Source: an uncultured Streptococcus sp.
Lineage (GTDB): Bacteria; Bacillota; Bacilli; Lactobacillales; Streptococcaceae
Assembly (NCBI GenBank): GCA_902461025.1
Contig: CABPWC010000006.1
Location: 1-34,780, forward strand
DNA length: 34,780 bases
Direction of reading: 5' to 3'
Shown: positions 8,001-16,219 of the stretch, piece by piece
Position numbering within the stretch: position 1 is the first letter of the stretch
Layout: every line of letters starts with the position of its first letter
Position numbers and translations under genes: made by a program
The notes under the pieces: generated by a model
Told to the model about the DNA's origin: nothing
Seen by the model: only the letters and a program-made list of their open reading frames with translations
The model's database searches: none

Positions 8001-8352
8001 GATTTTCCTCCAAAATAACACTAGCTGTCACAAACTGATCTGTATGGCTAATCGACAGCCAAACTTTTCCTGAAAACGGGGATTTGCTGAAATAGGGAGC
8101 CCCTCTCTCATTGTTCAAAACTTCCAAGTCCTGAAAGCCTAGCTTTCCAATACCCGTTCCCATAGCCTTTGAAAAAGCCTCTTTAGCTGACCAACGACCA
8201 GCCAAATACTCGATCTGTCTACGACCTTTAAGACTAGCAAAGCGCTCCATTTCCTTGTCTGTCAAGACACGCTGGGCAAAACCTTTTCTTTTTTCAACTG
8301 CATTTTGTATGGAAGCTAATTCTTCAATATCGATTCCGTGTCCAACTATCAT
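7990..8352 (-). CDS. acpS: Holo-[acyl-carrier-protein] synthase
   Basis: Transfers 4'-phosphopantetheine from CoA to the acyl carrier protein, activating fatty-acid synthesis. ATG at 8352 gives 120 residues beginning MIVGHGIDIEEL, the family N-terminus with metal-binding Asp8. Also seen: AGRWSAKEAFSKAMGTGIG, the second motif with its metal-ligand Glu, and SISHTDQFV. In-frame codons upstream (GTG at 8397, ATG at 8388 and 8358) would add up to 15 residues. No clear Shine-Dalgarno precedes 8352; instead a hairpin occupies 8364-8386. The gene lies between the DAHP synthase and alr genes. Confidence 0.95.
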   Translation of the reverse strand: MIVGHGIDIEELASIQNAVEKRKGFAQRVLTDKEMERFASLKGRRQIEYLAGRWSAKEAFSKAMGTGIGKLGFQDLEVLNNERGAPYFSKSPFSGKVWLSISHTDQFVTASVILEENHEN

Positions 8353-8363
8353 TTTCATCAAAA

Positions 8364-8386
8364 GGAGTTGAGATTCCCCCAACTCC
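8364..8386 (-). promoter_or_regulatory. Hairpin before acpS (attenuator-like)
   Basis: GGAGTTG and CAACTCC form a perfect 7-bp stem with a 9-nt loop between the DAHP synthase stop and acpS. On the minus strand AAAA precedes it and TTTT follows, so it resembles a weak intrinsic terminator or a structure that sets acpS translation. Confidence 0.5.
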
Positions 8387-8397
8387 ATCCTTTTCAC

Positions 8398-9429
8398 TTA
8401 TTTTGTTAAGGTAGAATAGATTTCTTCTACTAAAGCTACTGTGTTTTCCCAGCCCAAACATGGGTCTGTAATGGAACGTCCAAAGATTTCTGGCTGGTTT
8501 TGGCGCCCATCTGCTAAGTAAGACTCGATCATGAAGCCTCGAACTGTCTTCTTGATTTTTTCATTCCAGTCACGGTTGAGCAGAGCTTGACGAACAATTC
8601 GAACTTGTTCCATATATTGTTTCCCTGAATTATCATGGTTGGTATCAATCATGATAAAAGGATTTTCAAGCCCCATAGACTCGTAGCGACCGATAGCATT
8701 TAAGAGAGTTTCATAATAGAAGTTTGGTTCATTCTTCCCGTATTCATTCATAGCTCCACGAAGGATGACGTGGGCTAGTGGATTTCCTGAAGTTTCAACT
8801 TCTTGGCCATGGAAGAGAAAGGTTTGTTTGTTTTGTGCAGCATAGATAGCATTAAACATCACAGATAGATTTCCAGAGGTCGGATTTTTCATCCCTACTG
8901 GTGCATCAATCCCTGAAGCTACAAAACGGTGCTCCTGGTCTTCTACTGAACGCGCACCTACCGCATGATAGCTCACCAAGTCGTCAACCAAAACCAGATT
9001 AGCTGGGTAGAGCATTTCATCCGCTGTGGTCAATCCAGTTTCTGTAATAACGCGATAATGAAGCTGACGAACAGCCTGCAACCCATTAATCAAACTTGGC
9101 GCTTTAGAAGTATCTGGCTGATGAACCAACCCCTTATAGCCATCACCATTGGTACGTGGCTTTGCAGTATATACACGCATGACCATAAAAATCTTATCCG
9201 CCACTTTTTTCTGCAAGGCTGCTAAACGGCGAGCATACTCAAGAACTGCTTCTTCATTGTCAGACGAACAAGGGCCAATGACCAAAAGGAGGCGGTCATC
9301 CTTTCCTGAAAGGATATCTGCTAGTTCTTGGTCACGACTTTCCTTATGTCGCAAGGCTTCTGCAGATAATTGTGTTTCTGCCTTAATCGCTTCAATATTG
9401 ATTTCTTGGCCTTTCTCAATAAATGCCAT
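8398..9429 (-). CDS. DAHP synthase, AroG/AroF type (second tandem copy)
   Basis: 3-deoxy-D-arabino-heptulosonate-7-phosphate synthase: condenses phosphoenolpyruvate and erythrose-4-phosphate in the first step of the shikimate pathway. It is 343 residues, class I-alpha (Phe/Tyr-type). Seen: LLVIGPCSSDNEEAVLEYA, MRVYTAKPRTNGDGYKG, GARSVEDQEHR, KNPTSG and the ending ITDPCLGWENT. The ATG at 9429 is 1 bp after the stop of its paralogue, and its ribosome site (AGGAG) lies in the paralogue's last codons, so the two are translationally coupled. The N-terminal 30 residues differ most between copies, the part usually involved in allostery in this family, so they are probably isoenzymes with different feedback inhibitors. 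Confidence 0.93.
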   Translation of the reverse strand: MAFIEKGQEINIEAIKAETQLSAEALRHKESRDQELADILSGKDDRLLLVIGPCSSDNEEAVLEYARRLAALQKKVADKIFMVMRVYTAKPRTNGDGYKGLVHQPDTSKAPSLINGLQAVRQLHYRVITETGLTTADEMLYPANLVLVDDLVSYHAVGARSVEDQEHRFVASGIDAPVGMKNPTSGNLSVMFNAIYAAQNKQTFLFHGQEVETSGNPLAHVILRGAMNEYGKNEPNFYYETLLNAIGRYESMGLENPFIMIDTNHDNSGKQYMEQVRIVRQALLNRDWNEKIKKTVRGFMIESYLADGRQNQPEIFGRSITDPCLGWENTVALVEEIYSTLTK

Positions 9430-9430
9430 A

Positions 9431-10462
9431 TTATTCTCCTAGTCTTTGGTAGATTTCACGAACAAGTGCTTCAGTGTTTTCCCATCCTAGACATGGATCC
9501 GTGATTGATTTACCAAAGACCTCAGGTTCGTTTTGACGACCGTCTTCTAAATAAGACTCAATCATGAATCCACGAACATATTTTTTAATCTTTTCATTCC
9601 AGTCGCGGTTAATCAAGGTCTGGCGAACGATACGAATCTGTTCCATGTATTGTTTCCCTGAATTATCATGGTTGGTATCAATGATGATAAATGGATTTTC
9701 AAGTCCCATCTTTTCATACTGAGCAATAGTATCCATCAAATTATCGTAGTAATAGTTAGGGATATTTTTCCCGTATTCATTGAGGGCACCACGGAGAATA
9801 GCATGGGATAGAGGATTTCCGGTAGTTTCTACTTCTTTGCCTAGGAAAAGGAAGCTCTGCTTGTTTTGAGCTGCATAAATACCGTTAAACATGACATTGA
9901 GATTTCCAGAGGTTGGATTTTTAAAACCAGTCGCAAAATCTGCTCCGCTGGCTACAAAACGGTGCTGTTGGTCTTCAACCGAACGAGCTCCAACCGCCAT
10001 ATAAGAAATCAAATCATCTACCAAAGGAAGGTTCTCTGGGTACAACATCTCATCTGCTGTTGTCATTCCTGTTTCAGAAATAACACGGTAGTGCAAATGA
10101 CGAACTGCCTTGATCCCATTGATGAGGCTAGGTGCTTCTTTGGCATTTGGTTGGTGAATCAAGCCCTTATATCCATCACCATTAGTACGTGGTTTTGCAG
10201 TATAGACACGCATAACCATAAAGACACGGTCTTTGACTTCTTCCTGAAGTTTTGACAAACGCTTAGCATACTCAAGAACCGCCTCTTCATTATCAGACGA
10301 GCAAGGACCGATTACCAACAAAATACGTTGGTCTTCCCCACGAATAATTGCTTCAAGCTCTTGATCACGTTGGAGCTTGTTCGCAAGTACTTGTCCTTCT
10401 AGTTTAGACAAACTACGTACTTCATCAATATTAATTTTAGGGCTTTTTGCTGTAAATACCAT
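9431..10462 (-). CDS. DAHP synthase, AroG/AroF type (first tandem copy)
   Basis: Same reaction as the downstream copy: entry to aromatic amino acid synthesis. The ATG at 10462 with AAGGAG upstream gives 343 residues, equal in length to the paralogue; a start further upstream at 10507 would run into the intergenic hairpin. Seen: LLVIGPCSSDNEEAVLEYAK, MRVYTAKPRTNGDGYKG, GARSVEDQQHR, KNPTSGNLNV and ITDPCLGWENT. The metal- and PEP-binding motifs are intact, so both copies should be active. The gene follows secA after a strong hairpin (10486-10524). Which aromatic amino acid inhibits each copy cannot be read from sequence with certainty. Confidence 0.93.
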   Translation of the reverse strand: MVFTAKSPKINIDEVRSLSKLEGQVLANKLQRDQELEAIIRGEDQRILLVIGPCSSDNEEAVLEYAKRLSKLQEEVKDRVFMVMRVYTAKPRTNGDGYKGLIHQPNAKEAPSLINGIKAVRHLHYRVISETGMTTADEMLYPENLPLVDDLISYMAVGARSVEDQQHRFVASGADFATGFKNPTSGNLNVMFNGIYAAQNKQSFLFLGKEVETTGNPLSHAILRGALNEYGKNIPNYYYDNLMDTIAQYEKMGLENPFIIIDTNHDNSGKQYMEQIRIVRQTLINRDWNEKIKKYVRGFMIESYLEDGRQNEPEVFGKSITDPCLGWENTEALVREIYQRLGE

Positions 10463-10485
10463 TATCCATCTCCTTATAAAGCAAA

Positions 10486-10524
10486 CGGACGCCAAGCGAA
10501 AATTCACTTTTCACTAGGCATCCG
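10486..10524 (-). terminator. Long hairpin between secA and DAHP synthase genes (terminator/attenuator)
   Basis: On the minus strand CGGATGCC pairs with GGCGTCCG and, across one T-T mismatch, AGTGAAAA pairs with TTTTCGCT, leaving a 5-nt loop: about 16 bp of stem. The tail TTTGCTTTAT is an imperfect U-tract. It begins 19 bp after the secA stop and ends about 12 bp before the aro ribosome site, so it may end secA messages or set how much passes into the aro-acpS-alr-recG genes. Confidence 0.65.
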
Positions 10525-10542
10525 CCTGAAAATTAGTCATTC

Positions 10543-13056
10543 TTAACGTCGTTTACCGTGACAGTTTTTAAATTTCTTACCAGATCCACATGGGCATAAG
10601 TCATTACGTTTTACTTGACTGAGGTCCAAATCAGCTGGAAGATTTGTCTGTTGGGCAGCAATATTTCGAGTTGCTGTCGTACTAATATGATGTTCGGTTT
10701 GTGGTCGTTCTTGTTCATGAATTTGTGCTTTCATCATCAAGCGAGTCACATCAAACTCAATCGAACCAATCATATCGTTAAACATACGGAAGCCTTCCGC
10801 TTGATATTCTACGACAGGGTTGTTTTGAGCATAACCACGAAGTCCAACAGCATTTCTCAACTGGTCAAGGGCATCGATGTGGTCTGTCCATTTATTATCA
10901 ACAACACGTAGAATTAAGACTTTTTGGAATTCTTTAACGGCTTCTTCATCACGAAGTTTAGCAACTTGGCTATCGTAGACTTTCAATGCACGTTGGTATA
11001 GTTCATCTTTGATAGCTTGATCAGACAAACCTTCTAGGTCTGAAAGTGAAATTGAATCTTCTGGAAGCAAGTTGTACTTGGCAAAGTTCAAAATTGCTTC
11101 GAGTTTTTCTTCTTGTTTAGAACGAGCATGGCCATCTACAATTCGTCCAATCGTACGACGAATCATGGCATGAATTTCCGGAGCCAAGTCACGTTCTGCA
11201 GTGATAACATCATAGCGTTGTGCGTAGATGATCTCACGTTGTTCACGCATAACGTCATCATATTGGAGGACTTGTTTACGAGTATCGTAGTTGTTTCCTT
11301 CAACACGTTTTTGCGCTGCTTCGACCTGACGTGTCAACATACGAGATTCGATGGCTTCGTCAGACATATTCAGACGTTCAAAGACACCTTTCAAACGTTC
11401 TGAACCAAAACGTTTCATCAAATCATCTTCGAGTGACAAGTAGAACTGTGACTCACCTGGGTCACCTTGACGACCTGAACGTCCACGAAGCTGGTTATCG
11501 ATACGACGGCTCTCATGACGTTCTGTACCGATGACACAAAGGCCACCAAGTTCACGAACCCCTTCACCAAGCTTAATATCGGTACCACGACCGGCCATGT
11601 TGGTTGCGATAGTGATCGCACCACGTTGACCAGCATTCATGATGATTTGCGCTTCTCTGTAGTGGTTTTTAGCATTCAATACTTCGTGAGGCACGCCTGC
11701 TTCAACCAATTTCTTAGAAAGGAAATCACTGGTTTCAACGGCAACAGTACCTACCAAGACTGGTTGACCTTTTTGGTAACGGGCCTTAACATCTTCAACA
11801 ACAGCCTTGAATTTTGCATCGAGACTAGCGTAGAGAAGGTCTGAATGGTCGATACGTTGGATTGGACGGTTAGTAGGGATTGGAATAACACGGATGTTGT
11901 AGATTTCACGGAATTCTTCTTCTTCTGTTTTACCAGTACCAGTCATACCTGCCAATTTTTTATACATACGGAAAAGGTTTTGGTAGGTAATTGAAGCTGA
12001 AGTCTTGGTTTCATCTTGGATTGGCACACCTTCTTTAGCTTCAATCGCTTGGTGCAAGCCATCAGAGTAACGACGGCCTTCCATGGTACGACCTGTAAAT
12101 TGGTCGACAATCAAAATTTCTTGTTCTTCGCTGACCACATAGTCAATATCAAGAATCATGATGTAGTTAGCACGAAGGGCATTGTCGATAAAGTGAGTCA
12201 AAGCTACGTTTTCGATATCATAAAGATTTTCTAGTTTGAAGTAGCTTTCGGCCTTGTCGATACCTGAGTCAGACAAACCGATTGTCTTAGACTGAATATC
12301 AATGATATAGTCATCTTTATCCAAGGACTTCACAAAGTGGTCAGCCATATGATAGAGTTGGCTGGTTTCAACGGCATTGGCTCCTGAAACGATCAATGGG
12401 GTACGAGCTTCGTCGATCAAGATAGAGTCAACCTCATCGACCAAGGCATAGTTGAGTGGACGTTGAACCATGTTCTCTGCGCGAACAACCATGTTATCAC
12501 GAAGATAGTCGAAACCAATTTCTGAGTTTGTTGAGTAAGTAATGTCACAGAGATAAGCTTCTTTTTTCTCCATTGGAGATTTTGCTGCTAAGTTGATCCC
12601 TACTGACAAACCGAGCCATGAGTACAACTCACCCATCTCAGTCGCGTCACGTTCTGTAAGGTATTCGTTGACGGTAACTACGTGTACACCTTTTCCTGAA
12701 AGGGCATTGAGGTATACCGGCATAGTCGCTGTCAAGGTTTTCCCTTCCCCTGTACGCATCTCAGGAACGTCACCGTGGTGAAGAACGATACCACCCATGA
12801 CCTGAACCTTGTATGGGAAGAGACCAAGAACACGTTTAGCTCCCTCACGTACAACCGCAAAAGCTTCATACAAGAGCTGATCTAGGGTTTCACCATTTTG
12901 ATAGCGTTGCTTAAATTCTTCTGTCTTAGCTTGTAACTGCTCGTCTGTCAAAGCAGCCATTTCATCTTCGTATTTGAGGACTTTATCAGCCATCTTTTCT
13001 AGGCGACGGAGTTCCCCTTTATCATTTTCGATGATTGTTTTTAATAAATTTGCCAT
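10543..13056 (-). CDS. secA: Preprotein translocase ATPase SecA (housekeeping)
   Basis: Motor of the SecYEG export channel. At 837 residues it has the length of streptococcal housekeeping SecA, not the shorter accessory SecA2. Seen: MRTGEGKT Walker A (100-107), DEVD (207-210), ATNMAGRGTDIKLG and QLRGRSGRQGDPG helicase motifs in the second nucleotide domain, and a C-terminal zinc finger CPCGSGKKFKNCHG (Cys821, Cys823, Cys832, His833) that binds SecB or ribosome in this family. It has its own near-consensus promoter. The ribosome site is AAGGAAAAAA before ATG 13056. Confidence 0.98.
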   Translation of the reverse strand: MANLLKTIIENDKGELRRLEKMADKVLKYEDEMAALTDEQLQAKTEEFKQRYQNGETLDQLLYEAFAVVREGAKRVLGLFPYKVQVMGGIVLHHGDVPEMRTGEGKTLTATMPVYLNALSGKGVHVVTVNEYLTERDATEMGELYSWLGLSVGINLAAKSPMEKKEAYLCDITYSTNSEIGFDYLRDNMVVRAENMVQRPLNYALVDEVDSILIDEARTPLIVSGANAVETSQLYHMADHFVKSLDKDDYIIDIQSKTIGLSDSGIDKAESYFKLENLYDIENVALTHFIDNALRANYIMILDIDYVVSEEQEILIVDQFTGRTMEGRRYSDGLHQAIEAKEGVPIQDETKTSASITYQNLFRMYKKLAGMTGTGKTEEEEFREIYNIRVIPIPTNRPIQRIDHSDLLYASLDAKFKAVVEDVKARYQKGQPVLVGTVAVETSDFLSKKLVEAGVPHEVLNAKNHYREAQIIMNAGQRGAITIATNMAGRGTDIKLGEGVRELGGLCVIGTERHESRRIDNQLRGRSGRQGDPGESQFYLSLEDDLMKRFGSERLKGVFERLNMSDEAIESRMLTRQVEAAQKRVEGNNYDTRKQVLQYDDVMREQREIIYAQRYDVITAERDLAPEIHAMIRRTIGRIVDGHARSKQEEKLEAILNFAKYNLLPEDSISLSDLEGLSDQAIKDELYQRALKVYDSQVAKLRDEEAVKEFQKVLILRVVDNKWTDHIDALDQLRNAVGLRGYAQNNPVVEYQAEGFRMFNDMIGSIEFDVTRLMMKAQIHEQERPQTEHHISTTATRNIAAQQTNLPADLDLSQVKRNDLCPCGSGKKFKNCHGKRR

Positions 13057-13101
13057 TTTTTTCCTTACTTTAAATTCTGAATATTTTAGAATGTTCTTTT
13101 T

Positions 13102-13130
13102 ATTGTAGCATATTTGCCCAGCTTTTTCAA
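13102..13130 (-). promoter_or_regulatory. secA promoter
   Basis: TTGAAA (13125-13130), 17-bp spacer and TACAAT (13102-13107), with TGC before the -10 as in extended -10 promoters. It lies 46 bp upstream of the secA start and just downstream of the terminator at 13156-13184. Confidence 0.85.
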
Positions 13131-13155
13131 GAAAGAATCCGTGTTTCTAAAAGCT

Positions 13156-13184
13156 AAAAAAGGCTCATTTAGAGCCTTTTTTTG
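13156..13184 (-). terminator. Terminator after lemA
   Basis: AAAGGCTC and GAGCCTTT form a stem with a 5-nt loop, A-rich before and T-rich after on both strands. It separates lemA from secA. Confidence 0.85.
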
Positions 13185-13234
13185 TAAATGTTTAAACTAT
13201 TTGAGTCATCGATTTTCTTTTTGTAATAGTAAAT

Positions 13235-13828
13235 CTACTCTTTGGTTGTAGTATTGCCAAAATCAACCTTTGGAGCTGTCTTTGCTTCTTCGCTTTCTTT
13301 AAAGGTTTCTGCCTCTTTGAAATTCATCATGTTAGCAAAGAGAACCGTTGGAAAGCTTCTTAATTTTTGATTGTATTCTGTTGCCGCTTGGTTATAGTCC
13401 TTGCGAGCTACAAAGATTCGATTTTCACTTCCAGCCAGTTCCGTCATGAGTTGTTCCACATTTTGGTTACTCTTGAGTTCTGGATAATTTTCTGTTAGCG
13501 AAATCAAGCGTGAAATAGCAGAGCTCAACTCTCCTTGAGCCTCTTGGTTTTCTTTTGAAGTTATGGAGCCATTCCCAATTTTAGCACGCGCTTCTGCAAT
13601 CTGGGTAAAGACTTCTGTCTCATGATTCATCTGTCCTTTTACAGACTCTACCAAATTTCCAATCAAGTCCGAACGACGTTGAAGAGCTGTCGCTACATCC
13701 GCCTGCGCTTGTTCGACCTTTGTTTGTTCAGAGACAAGTCCGTTATAAGTGCCTACTACTGAGCAACCACCAAGCAAGATAATCGCCAGCAAAATGCTCA
13801 ACACATAAATGATTCCTTTATTTTTCAT
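13235..13828 (-). CDS. lemA: LemA family protein
   Basis: LemA-type membrane-anchored protein of unknown biochemical role. It is 197 residues with an N-terminal hydrophobic segment (6-21) followed by LLGGCS, which resembles a lipobox with Cys22, so it may be a lipoprotein. Then come the family's typical YNGLVSEQTKVEQAQADV and LQRRSDLIGNLVESVKG, long amphipathic helices with likely coiled coil, and FPTVLFANMMNFKEAETF near the end. It follows a TPM-domain gene by 38 bp, a pairing common in bacteria that suggests a shared membrane process. Confidence 0.93.
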   Translation of the reverse strand: MKNKGIIYVLSILLAIILLGGCSVVGTYNGLVSEQTKVEQAQADVATALQRRSDLIGNLVESVKGQMNHETEVFTQIAEARAKIGNGSITSKENQEAQGELSSAISRLISLTENYPELKSNQNVEQLMTELAGSENRIFVARKDYNQAATEYNQKLRSFPTVLFANMMNFKEAETFKESEEAKTAPKVDFGNTTTKE

Positions 13829-13866
13829 ATCTAAACCTACTTATTTTCTTAAATTTTATACTAACA

Positions 13867-14703
13867 TTACCAGTCATCGGATGAGCCACCGCCATCAAAG
13901 CCACCACCGTCCCAGCTACTAGAAGAATCTGAACCTGAGTCGGACCAAGATGATCCTGAGTCGGATGAGTCACTAAACCACCATCCTCCATCAGAGGATC
14001 CTCCTCGGCCGCCTCCGCCTCCTCTAATAATGGCAATAAATATGACAATAAAATAAATGATTATCCCTACCCCAAACACATTGTCTATAGGGTCACTGTT
14101 CTTACGACTGCTTGAAGAGTTACTATTGCGACTCGATTTTTTCCCACTGATGCTTTCAGAATACCGTTTGATGTCAGAGGATTCATCAGACGAAAAAGTT
14201 CCACTTCCTCTATAAAACTGATTGTCCAAACCTTTGGCAATCGCTAGAATTCCCTTACTATAGTCCCCAGTTTTAAAATCTGTACGGCTGGCTGCCAATA
14301 TCTGCTTGGTTTGATAGTCTGTTATCCTAATGGCGGTATTATTACTGGTTTCAATCCTTGATTTACGGTCTTGAACAGCCACCACAATCAGACTTCCAAA
14401 ATTATCTCCTGAATAGCCGATTTTCCATGCTCTGGCGGTCTCATTAGCCACCGTTTCGATGCTTTCTCCATCCAGACTGTCTACGATATAGACACCTATT
14501 TGAAGCTTTTCTGCCTTTTGACTATTGGCTTCATTCAAATCACGAATTTGGGTGACTACTTCCTCTGTCAAATAATGATTTGGGTCATAGATACCATAGT
14601 CTGGTTTTTCAGGCGCCGTGAATGCTGATAGGACGAAAAACGCCATCAGTAAACCGAGCAAACGAATGAACAAACTATCTTTTAACAATCTGTATGCTTT
14701 CAT
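13867..14703 (-). CDS. TPM-domain (YgcG-type) membrane protein
   Basis: It has an N-terminal signal/anchor (about 12-30), then a TPM domain (about 35-180; YDPNHYLTEEVVTQIRDLN, GVYIVDSLDG, GDNFGSLIVVAVQDRKSRIETS), a Ser-rich linker, one transmembrane segment (about 213-230) and a C-terminal tail of Gly, Ser, Asp and Trp (SSDDW at the end). Such tails occur throughout the family; the function is not established, with links to membrane stress or photosystem repair in distant homologues. ATG at 14703 follows AAGGAGG and gives 278 residues; the codon six positions upstream lacks a ribosome site. First gene of a pair with lemA. Confidence 0.88.
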   Translation of the reverse strand: MKAYRLLKDSLFIRLLGLLMAFFVLSAFTAPEKPDYGIYDPNHYLTEEVVTQIRDLNEANSQKAEKLQIGVYIVDSLDGESIETVANETARAWKIGYSGDNFGSLIVVAVQDRKSRIETSNNTAIRITDYQTKQILAASRTDFKTGDYSKGILAIAKGLDNQFYRGSGTFSSDESSDIKRYSESISGKKSSRNSNSSSSRKNSDPIDNVFGVGIIIYFIVIFIAIIRGGGGGRGGSSDGGWWFSDSSDSGSSWSDSGSDSSSSWDGGGFDGGGSSDDW

Positions 14704-14738
14704 AATAACCTCCTTGTGCAAGGAAAATTGTTTAGAGC

Positions 14739-14747
14739 ATTATAGCA
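14739..14747 (-). promoter_or_regulatory. Extended -10 promoter for the TPM-lemA pair
   Basis: TGCTATAAT on the minus strand, 36 bp before the start codon. The -35 region (TTTCTT, 17 bp upstream) is poor, as expected for an extended -10 promoter. Confidence 0.65.
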
Positions 14748-14857
14748 TTTTGACTTTTACAAAGAAAGTACGTTTCCATTACAAATCCGTGACAAGGACC
14801 AGGAAATTGATGTTAATTCGATGACAAATTCAGCTCTAAGTTCTCGGTGTCATTTAC

Positions 14858-14888
14858 AAAAAAGAAGGTCTGAAAACCTTCTTCTTTT
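14858..14888 (-). terminator. Terminator after der
   Basis: AAGAAGGT and ACCTTCTT form a perfect 8-bp stem with a 6-nt loop followed by a T-run on the minus strand, directly after the der stop codon. It ends the nrdR-to-der operon. Confidence 0.85.
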
Positions 14889-14895
14889 TATCATT

Positions 14896-16206
14896 TTACT
14901 TTCGCTTTCTTGCAATCAGATGAATCGGTGTTCCCTCAAAGACGAAGGCCTTGCGGATTTGATTTTCCAAGAAACGCAAGTAAGAGAAGTGCATCAGTTC
15001 TTCTTCGTTTACAAAGATAACAAAAGTCGGTGGTTTGGTTGCAACTTGAGTCGCATAGAAGATTTTGAGGCGTTTCCCTTTGTCTGTCGGTGTCGGGTTG
15101 ATGGCAATAGCATCCATAATGACATCATTCAAGACAGCTGATGGGATACGAGTATTTTGGCTCTCGCTGATTTGCTTGATCATCTCTGGGAGTTTGTGAA
15201 GACGTTGCTTGGTCAAAGCCGAAACAAAGATAATCGGTGCGTAAGGCAGGTATTGGAACTGCTCACGGATATCCTCTTCCCAGTTTTTCATAGTATGATT
15301 ATCTTTTTCAAGTGTATCCCACTTGTTAACTACGATGATCATCCCTTTACCAGCTTCGTGGGCAAATCCTGCGATACGCTTGTCGTACTCACGGATGCCT
15401 TCTTCGGCATTGAGCACCATCAAGACTACATCCGAACGGTCAATAGCACGCATGGCACGCATAACTGAGTATTTCTCTGTATTTTCATAGACTTTACCAG
15501 ACTTACGCATACCAGCTGTATCAATCATGGTAAATTCTTGGCCGTCAGCATCTGTAAAATGCGTATCAATGGCATCACGAGTTGTACCAGCAACGGGACT
15601 GGCAATGACGCGATCTTCTCCCAAAATGGCATTGATCAAGCTCGATTTTCCGACATTTGGACGACCAATCAAACTGAATTTGATGACATCTGGATTTTCT
15701 TCTTCAACTTCATGTGGAAGATTTTCGACGATAGCATCCAACACATCCCCTGTACCAATCCCGTGAACAGATGAAATGGGCAGTGGTTCTCCCAATCCAA
15801 GAGCGTAGAAATCATAGATATCATTTCTCATTTCGGGATTATCGACCTTGTTAACTGCAAGGATGACCGGTTTATGAGTCTTATAGAGTTTACGGGCTAC
15901 GTATTCATCTGCATCCGTAATTCCTTCTTTACCGGAAACTACAAAAACGATGACATCAGCTTCTTCCATGGCAATCTCTGCCTGATGCTTGATTTGTTCC
16001 ATAAATGGAGCATCAACATCATCGATCCCTCCAGTATCAATCATACTGAAAGAACGATTGAGCCACTCACCAGTAGCATAAATACGGTCTCGTGTTACTC
16101 CTTCGACATCTTCTACGATTGAGATGCGTTCCCCTGCAATACGGTTAAACAGAGTTGATTTCCCAACATTGGGACGTCCTACGATGGCAACAGTTGGTAA
16201 GGCCAT
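14896..16206 (-). CDS. der: Ribosome biogenesis GTPase Der (EngA)
   Basis: Essential tandem GTPase for 50S subunit assembly. It is 436 residues. Two complete G domains are visible, with P-loops GRPNVGKS at 10-17 and 181-188, G3 motifs DTGG (57-60) and DTAG, and G4 motifs NKVD (119-122) and NKWD, then the C-terminal KH-like domain ending HLIARKRK. It lies 13 bp after the nitroreductase gene and is the last gene of the operon, followed by a terminator. Confidence 0.98.
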   Translation of the reverse strand: MALPTVAIVGRPNVGKSTLFNRIAGERISIVEDVEGVTRDRIYATGEWLNRSFSMIDTGGIDDVDAPFMEQIKHQAEIAMEEADVIVFVVSGKEGITDADEYVARKLYKTHKPVILAVNKVDNPEMRNDIYDFYALGLGEPLPISSVHGIGTGDVLDAIVENLPHEVEEENPDVIKFSLIGRPNVGKSSLINAILGEDRVIASPVAGTTRDAIDTHFTDADGQEFTMIDTAGMRKSGKVYENTEKYSVMRAMRAIDRSDVVLMVLNAEEGIREYDKRIAGFAHEAGKGMIIVVNKWDTLEKDNHTMKNWEEDIREQFQYLPYAPIIFVSALTKQRLHKLPEMIKQISESQNTRIPSAVLNDVIMDAIAINPTPTDKGKRLKIFYATQVATKPPTFVIFVNEEELMHFSYLRFLENQIRKAFVFEGTPIHLIARKRK

Positions 16207-16219
16207 GTTTTCTCACTTT

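Noticed and set aside
11113..11844. Several plus-strand frames within secA
   Set aside because: They are antisense to a full-length conserved gene, without ribosome sites.
13818..14048. 76-codon minus-strand frame
   Set aside because: It is an out-of-frame reading of the Gly/Ser/Asp-rich tail of the TPM-domain gene.
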